From: Desulfurellaceae bacterium bin18
Lineage (GTDB): Bacteria > Desulfobacterota > Binatia > Bin18
Direction: 5' to 3'
Assembly: GCA_002238415.1 (NCBI GenBank)
Contig: MPMI01000013.1
Location: 49,683-113,682, forward strand
Length of the DNA: 64,000 nt
A program made the position numbers and the translations under genes. Under the pieces are notes generated by a model. The model ran no database searches. It was given only the letters and a program-made list of their open reading frames with translations, and was not told where the DNA came from. Below are positions 44,301-51,041 of this stretch, piece by piece (position 1 is the first letter of the stretch; the number at the start of each line of letters is the position of its first letter).

Positions 44301-44826
44301 TATATCGCAGCGGCAAGTGCAGTTGGATCGTCTTATTACGCAGACCACTATACACCTGAGGCAAGAGCGGGCTGAGGAAGCGTCTCTCCAGGCGACATCA
44401 GCCACGCTGGACAATAACAGCCATGCTTCGGGCGACCCGTTTCCTGACGATATGCGGCAGTATATTGCCAGGGTTCCGCTCTGGCCGCGTATTCATATTG
44501 CTCCCACATGCATTGCGGACGAGGAATTTACACTGCATACCGGTAATACGCTCCTCACCGGGCGGATTCCACTGGCATTTCTCGAAGACGGGAAATGGTT
44601 TATTGCTGATTTTTCCCTGGGAAGGGCCAACCTCTCAGGAAAAGAATCGGACATTGCGTATGCACGACTTGGGCCCAGCGCGCTGGCCCTTGAGCAATTG
44701 ACCCCGTTTCCGGTGCAGGATCTGCTCCTCTTTCTGGTTGATCGACAGCAGGAAATCTGCGTTGCGTGGGAGAGTCCTGGGAAGGACACCTTCCAAAAAC
44801 AATTATTGGGCCGAGCGGTTTTGTGA
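41389..44826 (+). CDS. addA: AddA-like UvrD/REP helicase with degenerate nuclease and PE1 insertion
   Basis: Motor subunit partner of AddB. Superfamily 1 helicase motifs: EAGAGTGKT (K33), LLVDEVQDTDPLQ, GDPQQSIYRFRRAD, LTIHKAKGLEFPLV and WYVAATRARE. Residues 565-583 (KRGNVSSKQTSVRDTSPLS) are PE1 copy 6, placed after the ALQDAGVPYR strand. At the C-terminus the usual GxxD...DYKT nuclease site reads GRIPLAF and then FIADFSLG, so the metal-binding Asp and the Lys are lost; only AddB would cut. ATG 41389 overlaps the addB stop by four bases, showing translational coupling. The product is 1145 aa. Confidence 0.92.
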   Translation: MTHASLSDNGAQQRIVSDFQTTFLLEAGAGTGKTQLLLSRLLALLRTGRSPLSRIAVITFTDKAAAELRTRLRTAVESALQTSLPEAERAALQSVLSELDRAMVMTIHAFCAALLRERALEVGLDPAFTVLNQAQARLLHDQVWHTWLTQELQPGQDSSDLLRQAFRVGLSVTHLKSLCDFLVEQRDCLDWRPAAVDADIPTYCAEVRQAVARLADLRDCCHDTTDTVLEHITSLTDIVPTAPYQDNTEDWEYFLSHRLTVQPRKGRQTNWQPTAALAEARTLLTQIKALHLKAQAAMLHNLTVGLAGWLGGYLRAYQATKQQQGSLDFLDLLVLMRDGLKHNRELRRYFQRRFDFLLVDEVQDTDPLQAEMLFFLAEDQPRTEDWTQVALRAGKLFLVGDPQQSIYRFRRADLEVYHLLRSAVEQQGRVLSLSTNFRMRAALVGWMNNTFSRVLDNADDPDQPAYLPLRPVDRDEHGPQAGPTVFLLDLPYTAPHEQTNQDTPRNIEARCTAQFIRHSVEQQTLATQAGRPLRYGDIALLCRTNRSVELYERALQDAGVPYRSKRGNVSSKQTSVRDTSPLSGMQRIAASQERTDMQACVRTLVHPADTTALVATLRSSLFGFSDEELVQLRCAGGTFDYLSGKVPEQLPCADRLHAAFAVLRALHQRLSHTMQSAQSAGAGLAALLTEIYAHTPLLPLFACHPHGQQRLHNLLHRAETLRGLPGQYGTAQDFSPDFFDQMLTSALDESEDGQAEQVSVLDEPQNDLHILTIHKAKGLEFPLVIMAESGVPPNRLTRPGLVSRKDARLELRLGPRALQCCTLGWQEAEARERQQEAAEERRLWYVAATRAREYVVFPLPSPSETKKKDSVLHTVLRDLSAHVPHPAQHQVRMDASQLDRPSPLPELASSQKELPEEESPAKEATAERDSVSSSVSTDAQPSDIDWVTDRRRLIAKGRRKRHTRKILRQGNISQRQVQLDRLITQTTIHLRQERAEEASLQATSATLDNNSHASGDPFPDDMRQYIARVPLWPRIHIAPTCIADEEFTLHTGNTLLTGRIPLAFLEDGKWFIADFSLGRANLSGKESDIAYARLGPSALALEQLTPFPVQDLLLFLVDRQQEICVAWESPGKDTFQKQLLGRAVL
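43082..43135. repeat. PE1 palindromic element, copy 6 (inside addA)
   Basis: 54 bp: AAAGAGGAAACGTGTCC against GAGACACGTCTCCTCTTT. The arm changes are again mostly paired. It is read in a different frame from the copies in addB and uvrC, and still free of stops. Confidence 0.95.
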
Positions 44827-44835
44827 GGAACCGAG

Positions 44836-45999
44836 ATGAAAACCACGCCGCCCGATCTTTCAACCGCGGAGAGGGATTTCTACCTCAAAGAATTCCGGGG
44901 AAAGAGTCTCCTGTTCGCGCTGCGGGCAAAAGATATCACCGCGCCCAGGGATCGGGACGTGGTCCGGGAGGTCCTGCGCGCACTGATATTAAATGAAACT
45001 CGCGTGATCCTGCTTGTGGAAACAAACGAATCCACACCCGAGCGGCGTGCTGTTGAGGGACTGCATACCCAGTTGTCTCACGCGCTGAACGGCATCCCTG
45101 CTCCCGTGCCTCTTTTGCCTGAGAGCGATGAAGACCGGCGATGTCTCAGCATTCTGGAAACCCTGCGTACGGCTCCCGTTTTCATAGGACTCTGGCCGGC
45201 CCAGGCCCGCCGGCCAGCTCTTCAGAACGCGCGACAACTCGCCAATCGCCTCACCGTCTACAAGCTGGTGATCCTGGACCCGCAGGGTGGATTAACGGCC
45301 AGCGGAGCACCGTTATCCTTTCTGAACGGTTCCCACTTGGAAGAGTTGCAGGCTCACGGCGCGCGCGGGGAGATGCCTCACGAGCGGCACCGGCAACTTG
45401 AGACCGCGCGTTTAGCCTTGGAGGGTGGCGTTGCTTCAGTCTCGCTGTGCGCGCCGGCGAGCCTGGCAAAAGAACTCTTTACCTACGAAGGATGTGGGAC
45501 GTTTTTTACGCTGACAGACTACTGTCAGGCGGAACGATTAGCCCTCGATGATTTCCCCGAAGCCGAACGCCTCATACAGCGGGGCGAACAGGAAGGCGCG
45601 CTCAAAAAACGAACCCCCTCCGAGATCAGTCAGTTGTTGCTGCACGGTTATGGTGCGCGGCTCGGTACAGAGCGCGACCTTGTCGGGTTATGCGCTCTCT
45701 TGCCGTATGTCGCTGACAATGCAGGAGAAATAGCCGGACTCTACACACTCAGGCGGTTCCACGGCGAAGGAATTGGCAGCCGCCTGGTCGGGAAGGCGAT
45801 CACTGAAGGGCAGGCACGCGGCCTTGCCTATCTCTTTGCCTGTACTAATCAAGAGGGCGCCCGGCGGCTTTTTGAGCGGTTTGATTTTCATCAGGTCACG
45901 TCGGACGCAGTCCCGGCAACAAAATGGCACGCCTATGCCTCCGAACGAAAGCGGACCGTGAGCGTGTATAAGCGTGAATTGGCGGCGATTACCACCTGA
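44836..45999 (+). CDS. N-acetylglutamate synthase-like: kinase-fold domain plus GNAT
   Basis: A 387-aa protein. The N-terminal two thirds resemble the amino-acid-kinase fold of N-acetylglutamate synthase/kinase (closing with TYEGCGTFFTLTDYCQAERL). The C-terminal about 130 residues are a GNAT acetyltransferase (EIAGLYTLRRFHGEGIGSRL, where the G-x-G-I-G-S acetyl-CoA loop is clear). This is the layout of ArgA-type enzymes for the first step of arginine synthesis, although the N-terminal match is weak. The start lies nine bases after the addA stop, so it is probably the third gene of that operon. The TGA stop falls in a 68-bp duplicated segment. Confidence 0.75.
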   Translation: MKTTPPDLSTAERDFYLKEFRGKSLLFALRAKDITAPRDRDVVREVLRALILNETRVILLVETNESTPERRAVEGLHTQLSHALNGIPAPVPLLPESDEDRRCLSILETLRTAPVFIGLWPAQARRPALQNARQLANRLTVYKLVILDPQGGLTASGAPLSFLNGSHLEELQAHGARGEMPHERHRQLETARLALEGGVASVSLCAPASLAKELFTYEGCGTFFTLTDYCQAERLALDDFPEAERLIQRGEQEGALKKRTPSEISQLLLHGYGARLGTERDLVGLCALLPYVADNAGEIAGLYTLRRFHGEGIGSRLVGKAITEGQARGLAYLFACTNQEGARRLFERFDFHQVTSDAVPATKWHAYASERKRTVSVYKRELAAITT

Positions 46000-46062
46000 G
46001 TGCTCCCCGCACGAATACTCCCCCAGTAGCTTTTTCTCAGGCTGAATTTCTTGATAATCGGG
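45995..46062. repeat. 68-bp copy of the HTTM gene 3' end
   Basis: Nearly identical to 51085-51152, the 3' coding end of the HTTM gene. Read on the minus strand it still gives DYQEIQPEKKLLGEYSCGEH. It supplies the stop codons of both convergent genes here (the ArgA-like one and the TauD-like one), so it is a recombination scar that replaced their original ends. Confidence 0.85.
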
Positions 46063-46672
46063 ACTGGCGGCGCAACCAATACCGTTGCAGGAAGCGATTG
46101 CTTTTTTCCGGAAGTTTGTCGCGTCCGTGCAACCAGCGACCGTTATCGACAACCAACAGTTCCCCAACCTGGAGTCGGACTCGGCGATGGCCGAAGCCCA
46201 TAGCCAGCAGGTTTGTGAATAACTTGAGCGCTCGACGACCGTCGTTACTGGCCCGTACAACAGGATACCATGGCGCATAATAGAGTCGTTTCCCATCCCA
46301 TACGGTGCCACGGTCCGGCGTCTGTCGGGGCAGTTGGGGAGGGACATATAGCTCAACGCTACGCAAGGAGTCTGCGCTCGCCCCCATTGCTCGAATGATG
46401 GAGTACCCATCCGCGAGTACGCTCGCCCCATCCTGTAGAGCCTGGACTTCACATCGCCACGCGACGAGGTCGGCTTCAGGGTGATCGGTGTGCAAAGGGA
46501 CGGCATCGCGGCCAGCCAGATATGTGTTGGCTTCACTGCGTTGCCGCACCCTCGTTTCCTCGACAATATCGCCGAGTTGCCTCAGAAGTTCACGGGCAGC
46601 ACTCTTTTCAACAGCGCACGTAACAAGTCCTTCTCGGGCCAGCGCAGTCTCGATTGCGACCGCAGATACCAT
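46037..46672 (-). CDS. TauD/TfdA-like Fe(II)/2-oxoglutarate dioxygenase
   Basis: A 211-aa oxygenase of the clavaminate synthase-TauD clan. The iron triad H61-x-D63 (PLHTDHPEAD) and H182 (RWLHGRD) is present, and R193 or R197 (SNRFLQRYWLR) would bind 2-oxoglutarate. It is short for TauD (about 280 aa), lacking part of the N-terminal region. ATG 46672 overlaps the stop of the upstream gene (TGATG), so the two are translationally coupled and the Cys-rich product may be its substrate (inference). The last residues (SRLSRNSA) come from the 68-bp scar, so the original C-terminus is lost. Confidence 0.82.
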   Translation of the reverse strand: MVSAVAIETALAREGLVTCAVEKSAARELLRQLGDIVEETRVRQRSEANTYLAGRDAVPLHTDHPEADLVAWRCEVQALQDGASVLADGYSIIRAMGASADSLRSVELYVPPQLPRQTPDRGTVWDGKRLYYAPWYPVVRASNDGRRALKLFTNLLAMGFGHRRVRLQVGELLVVDNGRWLHGRDKLPEKSNRFLQRYWLRRQSRLSRNSA

Positions 46673-47139
46673 CACGCGGAAATGCGCGGGTCGGGAGCTT
46701 CCGGCGCGGATATGGAGCTGCACGCGTGCCAGCACCGATCCGCACAGTCATGCCAGCAGTTGGTTTCGCCACCCGCTCCCGCAACATACGGCTCTCCGAA
46801 GACCTCCTCCCAACGTCGAGAAGTCCCAGCGAACACATCGGCAAGAACCACGGCTTCTTCGGGAGTTTGTCCGAATCCACCATCGTGATCCAAGATACGC
46901 CCCAGATACGCCATGCAGTCGTTGTAATAGGCAACGGGGGCCTGCATGTGCAAATGCCAGATCATGTCTATGTCTCGGGTTGGAGCAATCCGCTCGCCGG
47001 AGCGTGCAAGGGCGAAGAACTTTCGATAACGTTCGACGGACTCGTCGAGCTTCTCGGCAATCCACTCGCTGGTTTCCGATTCGGACCGGCGGGCCGCTTT
47101 ATGCAGGTCAATGGAAAAAACAGGCAGTCGCATGAACAT
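46672..47139 (-). CDS. GRDP/DUF1399-like protein with CxxxC-repeat tail
   Basis: A 155-aa protein. The first about 120 residues match the glycine-rich-domain-protein family by TRDIDMIWHLHMQAPVAYYN and RRWEEVFGEPY. After a Gly-rich hinge (AGAGGET) comes CWHDCADRCWHAC, four cysteines exactly four residues apart (128, 132, 136, 140), and a short Pro-rich end. The Cys-Trp-His repeat looks like a metal site or a modified core peptide. AAGGAGG lies upstream; ATG 47139 is three bases from it and ATG 47133 nine, so the true start may be 47133. Coupled to the oxygenase downstream. The function of the family is unknown. Confidence 0.78.
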   Translation of the reverse strand: MFMRLPVFSIDLHKAARRSESETSEWIAEKLDESVERYRKFFALARSGERIAPTRDIDMIWHLHMQAPVAYYNDCMAYLGRILDHDGGFGQTPEEAVVLADVFAGTSRRWEEVFGEPYVAGAGGETNCWHDCADRCWHACSSISAPEAPDPRISA

Positions 47140-47651
47140 AAACCTCCTTTGTCAGTATCCACGGAGCTATACAACTACTACATAGTCTCTGCTGGATAGC
47201 GGTCGTGTCTCATGTTGAAAAATGCTGATCAGGAAACACCTCGAAAACTGCTCTCGGCGCCCGGACGCTGACGTTAGCGCGGAGCGTACCGTTTCCCTAA
47301 CACACCGGGCGGGCGCTTGTCCCTAACAAATGATAGAAAAATGGCCCCGCATGATAGAAAAGTGACCCCGCTCCTCCCCGGCCACCGTCCGGGGCGCTCA
47401 GGGCGCGAGCCGGGCGCCACGCTCACCGCCGCCGCGCGAATGGGGGAAAGGGCTGGCCTGCTGAAAGGCGATGGTGGCGGCTTCAAATTCAGTCATCACG
47501 TCTCTCCAGGGTCGCGCATTGTAGTGGGCGCTTATCGGAAATAAAGCTGGCCCGCAACACGCTCTTTTTCCCTTACCATGACGGCTGACGAAAGAGAAGC
47601 GAACCGCCCGCGGGTGGGTTATCTGCCACCTTGCGCGCGGGCACTGGTACA
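47140..47651. other. Gene-poor stretch with relic sequences
   Basis: No gene recognised over about 510 bases. Two copies of ATGATAGAAAA(A/G)TG(A/G)CCCCGC lie at about 47330-47375; such multiple short terminal repeats are seen at ends of IS21-like elements. Bases 47453-47512 repeat 52963-53020, the 5' end and upstream region of the small coiled-coil gene at 52662, as a truncated copy on the minus strand (MTEFEAATIAFQQAS, then unrelated). Confidence 0.6.
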
Positions 47652-47666
47652 CATACAAATTGTATG
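47652..47666. promoter_or_regulatory. Palindromic operator upstream of TetR gene 1
   Basis: CATACAA-A-TTGTATG, a perfect 15-base palindrome 45 bases before the TetR start. Spacing and symmetry fit autorepression by the dimeric regulator. Confidence 0.6.
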
Positions 47667-47710
47667 CTATTCTTCGCCCTCGGTAGCAGAGCCTACGTGG
47701 AGGGTTTGTC

Positions 47711-48361
47711 ATGGCAGGAACATCAAAGGCCGAACAGTTTCAAAAAACGCAGAGAATCTTGCTGGACACTGCCCGAGAGTTGTTTACCAAGAAAGGATAT
47801 GCCGGCACCTCGACCGAAGAAATTGTCCGCCGTTCCAAGATGACAAGAGGCGCACTGTATTATCATTATAAGGACAAAGCCGACATCTTTGCCGCGGTTT
47901 TCGAGGAGGTCCGGGCCGATTCGGCCCAGTTCATCAGAGGAAAAATGAAGGCGGCTGCGGATGACGGGGCTGATGTGTGGCAGCAGGCGACCGTCGGCTG
48001 CCACGCCTTTATTGAAAGCGCCCTGACCCCGAGTATGCAGCGCATTGTCCATACGGATGGCCCGTCAGTCCTGGACTGGCCTGTCGTACAAAGAAGCGGG
48101 CCGGGACTGGCCCTCTTACGAAAGGCCCTCGGGCAGCTCATGGACGAGGACATTATTGAAAAGATGCCGCTTACCCCCTTGGCGCATGTGCTCTGGGGAA
48201 CGTTTTTCGAGGCGGGGGTGTACATCGCCCACGCAGACGACGTTGCTGCGTCCCAGGAAGAAACGTCCAAGCTGTTGGTTCGCCTGCTGGCCGGGCTCCG
48301 GGTCCGAGTGCCCGACGTTTATATCGATACGCAGATCGGTTTCGGCGCCACTCAGTCATAG
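47711..48361 (+). CDS. TetR/AcrR-family regulator 1
   Basis: A 216-aa repressor: N-terminal helix-turn-helix (ILLDTARELFTKKGYAGTST, then MTRGALYYHYKDKADIF) and a ligand domain with the marker QRIVHTDGPSVLDW. GGAGG lies eight bases before ATG 47711. It is paralogous to the regulators at 60660 (broken) and 61437 across the tad locus, sharing the TDGPSVLD-type motif. It probably controls itself through the palindrome at 47652; other targets, possibly the tad genes that start 21 bases downstream, are inference. Confidence 0.92.
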   Translation: MAGTSKAEQFQKTQRILLDTARELFTKKGYAGTSTEEIVRRSKMTRGALYYHYKDKADIFAAVFEEVRADSAQFIRGKMKAAADDGADVWQQATVGCHAFIESALTPSMQRIVHTDGPSVLDWPVVQRSGPGLALLRKALGQLMDEDIIEKMPLTPLAHVLWGTFFEAGVYIAHADDVAASQEETSKLLVRLLAGLRVRVPDVYIDTQIGFGATQS

Positions 48362-48382
48362 GATACGGGAAAGAACGAAGCC

Positions 48383-48829
48383 GTGCTTGAGCCCGCGTTG
48401 CTGTCCGCCTGCTGTGCACTCTTCGGCGCGGCCATTGTTTCCGACCTGGGCGGACGCTGGATTCCGGATAGTATCCCGCTCGCCCTGCTACTCCTGTTCG
48501 CCCTCTACGCTCTGACCGGCGGTCATCTGGCATCAGTGTGGACCCATATCGCCATCGGCGCGGTCCTGCTGCTGGTGGGGTTTGCCTTATTCGCCTTCGG
48601 TGGGCTCGGCGGGGGTGACGGCAAGCTCATGGCCGTCGCCGGCTTGTGGGTCGGCCCGCATGATCTGACGTTCTTTCTGATCGGTCTGGGGCTGCTCAGC
48701 CTCTGCCTCGCGCTGTTTGCCCTGCTGCCGTTCGAGAGGACCCGCCGGCTGCGCGCAAACCTGCCCTTTGCGGTTGCTATTGCTCCGCCGGCTATCGTAC
48801 TCTTGGCACTCCGTGCCTTTTCCGTATGA
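48383..48829 (+). CDS. cpaA: CpaA/TadV prepilin peptidase
   Basis: A 148-aa aspartic membrane protease that clips Flp-type prepilins. The two catalytic aspartates lie in SDLGGRWIPD and in GGLGGGDGKLMA (the GxGD-type motif), with about five hydrophobic helices. The start is GTG 48383 with only a weak ribosome site; coupling to the TetR gene 21 bases upstream is possible. It is followed by cpaB, as in many tad loci. Confidence 0.9.
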   Translation: MLEPALLSACCALFGAAIVSDLGGRWIPDSIPLALLLLFALYALTGGHLASVWTHIAIGAVLLLVGFALFAFGGLGGGDGKLMAVAGLWVGPHDLTFFLIGLGLLSLCLALFALLPFERTRRLRANLPFAVAIAPPAIVLLALRAFSV

Positions 48830-48843
48830 CGGAGTGAACTCCC

Positions 48844-49755
48844 ATGCGAAGATATCGAACCCTGCTCCTCGTTGTGCTGCTGGGGATTATCCCCGCGGCC
48901 ATTGCCCTCTCGGTCAGCATGTGGCTGTATTTCGGCCCGGACGAAGAGGTGGCAGTGTCGCTTGAGCCGGAGCCGGTCGTGGCACCGCCGCCAGAACCGG
49001 TCGCCCCCCCGGTAGAGGTGCTTGCCGCGGCCCGCAACATGCCGGCCGGGACCCTGCTTACGGCGAACGACCTCACCTATGTGCCGCTGGAGGCCCAGGA
49101 TGTGCTGTCCAGCCACATCCGCAGGGAACCGACCGACACCGGACAGGAACAGGAACTGCCTTCAGTCATCGGTGCCGTGACCCGCATACCGTTTCTGGCC
49201 GGGATGCCGCTGACGGATACCGGGCTCATCCGGCCTGGTGAGGATGGGTTCCTGGCCGCCGTCCTTCTGCCCGACCGCCGGGCGCTCACCATCACGGTCA
49301 ATCAGGAAACGAGTCATGCCGGGATGATTGCGCCGGGAGACCGGGTTGATGTCATTTTTACCATGCAGGTCTCATCAGATGACCCAAGCCAGCTCAACTC
49401 CTTCAGCAGAACCGTGCTTGAGGATATTCGCGTAGTCGCCGTCGGCCAGCGCATCGAGAGTGTCAACTATACGGAGACGGAGCAAGAGGGCAGCCCCCTC
49501 CCCCAGGTCGGCGGCAATACCGTGACCCTCGAAGTGCGCCCGCCGGAGGCCGATACACTCGTACTGGCCACTACCCGGGGCAGCCTGGCACTGGCCTTGC
49601 GTCCACTCGGCCAGGCCGACGACGTTGGCTGGCGGATACCGGTCGGTCTCAAGCGGCTGCTGCCGCCGCCGGCAACGAAACCGCCGACCCCAGACCCGGT
49701 ACGGATTCAGGTTTTTCGCGGGACTGAACGCGAGGAAGTCCTGCTGGACAAATAG
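48844..49755 (+). CDS. cpaB: CpaB/RcpC Flp pilus assembly protein
   Basis: A 303-aa periplasmic assembly factor of Tad pili: one N-terminal helix (TLLLVVLLGIIPAAIALSV), a Pro-rich linker, an SAF domain (VEVLAAARNMPAGTLLTAND) and a conserved RALTITVNQETSHAGMIAPG block. GGAG precedes ATG 48844. In other bacteria cpaC, the secretin gene, comes next; here a coiled-coil gene follows. Part of its 3' end is copied at about 50313. Confidence 0.9.
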   Translation: MRRYRTLLLVVLLGIIPAAIALSVSMWLYFGPDEEVAVSLEPEPVVAPPPEPVAPPVEVLAAARNMPAGTLLTANDLTYVPLEAQDVLSSHIRREPTDTGQEQELPSVIGAVTRIPFLAGMPLTDTGLIRPGEDGFLAAVLLPDRRALTITVNQETSHAGMIAPGDRVDVIFTMQVSSDDPSQLNSFSRTVLEDIRVVAVGQRIESVNYTETEQEGSPLPQVGGNTVTLEVRPPEADTLVLATTRGSLALALRPLGQADDVGWRIPVGLKRLLPPPATKPPTPDPVRIQVFRGTEREEVLLDK

Positions 49756-49807
49756 CCAGTGGCGAGCGCTCTTGTCCGCTGGCGGGCCAGCGTTTATGCT
49801 GGAGCGT

Positions 49808-50284
49808 ATGAGCGAGCGGCTGGTATTTGACACCCATCGGTTCGTGCGCGACCTGGTGGCGGTGGGTATGGCCGAGCCTATCGCGGAGCGGCTGGCCGAG
49901 AAGCAGGTCGAGATGCTCAGAGGCGACTTGGCCACCCAGGTCGAGTTGGCCCAAGTCGAAGCCAACCTCAAGATCGAACTGGCCGCCACCAATGAGCGCA
50001 TTGCCCAAGTCGAAGCCAACCTCAAGACCGAACTGGCCGCCACCAATGAGCGCATCACACAGGTCGAAGCCAACCTCAAGACCGAACTGGCCGCCACCAA
50101 TGAGCGCATCACACAGGTTGAGGCCAACCTCAAGACCGAGATCACACAGGTTGAGGCCAACCTCAAGACCGAACTGGCCGCCACCAAGACCAGCCTGGTC
50201 AAATGGATGGTGACCATCATGACGGCCTATACCGCAGCCATTGCCGCCCTGGTCTCCGCCCTGGCCAGAGCGCTGGCGGGCTGA
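49808..50284 (+). CDS. DUF1640 (CCDC90-like) coiled-coil membrane protein
   Basis: A 158-aa protein: FDTHRFVRDLVAVGMAEPIAERLAE, the usual DUF1640 opening, a long coiled coil, and a C-terminal transmembrane helix (MVTIMTAYTAAIAALVSAL). The coil consists of three 18-residue units (VEANLKTELAATNERITQ), a shortened fourth and a fifth. It is coded by 54-bp tandem DNA repeats at about 49950-50190, so its length is likely to vary between strains. ATG 49808 is chosen since the family starts there; ATG 49796 is also possible. The family's function in bacteria is unknown. Confidence 0.8.
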   Translation: MSERLVFDTHRFVRDLVAVGMAEPIAERLAEKQVEMLRGDLATQVELAQVEANLKIELAATNERIAQVEANLKTELAATNERITQVEANLKTELAATNERITQVEANLKTEITQVEANLKTELAATKTSLVKWMVTIMTAYTAAIAALVSALARALAG

Positions 50285-50312
50285 AACCCGTCCCGCCCTC
50301 CAGCTCGCGGGG

Positions 50313-50625
50313 AAGTGCTGCCGGACAAATAGCGCCGCCCGTCATTGTCCCAGATTGCCCAGCATCTCCAGAGCGGTTTACGATAGGTTGTAGCCGTACC
50401 GGTGCGTTCTCGTCATGCCGGACTTGATCCGGCATCCAGAGGCCGGGGGGGCTGGACGACTACACAGCATCGTAATTTGCTCCAGGGCCGAGACAAAGAC
50501 CGGTCCCGCAACCAGCAGCAGGGGTCCCCGGCGTCACCAGCAGCAGCATGAGCAGGCTCATCAGCACCGGCAGCCGGTCAACCTGAGCCGTAATCCGGGC
50601 CGCGCGCTACGGCCTGGCTCAGGAA
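50313..50625. pseudogene. Relic: cpaB and tadC 3' ends, split by a MITE-like element
   Basis: About 50313-50333 resembles the 3' end of cpaB. From about 50334 to 50370 and again from 50483 to 50620 the sequence follows the 3' end of tadC (53596-53750, minus strand) with scattered changes. The element at 50371-50482 sits inside it. No reading frame is kept. Confidence 0.75.
50369..50484. mobile_element. MITE-like element B, CA duplication
   Basis: 112 bp (50371-50482) flanked by CA. Ends GAGCGGTTTACGAT and inverted GAGCAAATTACGAT match at 11 of 14 positions. The intact tadC sequence reads ATCTCCATGG where this copy reads ATCTCCA-element-CAGGG, which directly shows a two-base target duplication. 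Confidence 0.85.
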
Positions 50626-50650
50626 TGAAACTGGGGGGAGCGCAAAATGC

Positions 50651-50887
50651 CTAACGGATCACCCAATCCAGGAACCTGTTCAGCAGGACCGCAAGGCCGG
50701 CAATCGCGATGCCGGCCTTCATCACGAAAACCTTGATTTCAGCGATGTCCGCCTTGATTTCAGCGATGTCCGCCCTGGTCGCCAACTCGTGGCTGATCGG
50801 AATGACCTCGGCCGCAGCCCTGGCCTTGGCCTCCGAGGCACCCGCCTCAATCAGGGCGTCGTACACCTCGCTTGCCCTGAACCCCAT
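50651..50887 (-). CDS. Small DUF1640-like coiled-coil membrane protein
   Basis: A 78-aa protein: GFRASEVYDALIEAGASEAK, a short coil (ADIAEIKADIAEIKV) and a C-terminal helix (AGIAIAGLAVLLNRFLDWVI). The layout is like that of the larger protein at 49808 and of the fragment at 60413. GGGAG stands six bases before ATG 50887, which is preferred to 50926. Function unknown; the repeated appearance beside tad genes is noteworthy. Confidence 0.7.
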   Translation of the reverse strand: MGFRASEVYDALIEAGASEAKARAAAEVIPISHELATRADIAEIKADIAEIKVFVMKAGIAIAGLAVLLNRFLDWVIR

Positions 50888-51041
50888 CTTCGCTCCCGGA
50901 ATCCTTGTCGGCTTGTGTGGTTTCAACCCTGAAAACCCTGCTCGGCGTCACTTGCTCTCCCGTATCGACGTATCATGTTTCAGGCCTCGCACAAGCGAGC
51001 CGGTGGGACTTCCCGGCAATACGACCGCACACGTTACACTC

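Noticed and set aside
45688..46566. 292-codon minus-strand frame ending in antisense of the ArgA-like gene
   Set aside because: Only the short stretch from the 68-bp HTTM scar resembles a protein; the rest is shadow of two real genes.
46488..47135. 215-codon plus-strand frame
   Set aside because: Antisense to the GRDP-like and TauD-like genes, which have motifs and coupled starts; the plus frame is Arg/Ser-rich shadow.
49950..50190. Regularly spaced repeats as a CRISPR array
   Set aside because: The units are contiguous, all in one reading frame and have no spacers; they code a coiled coil.
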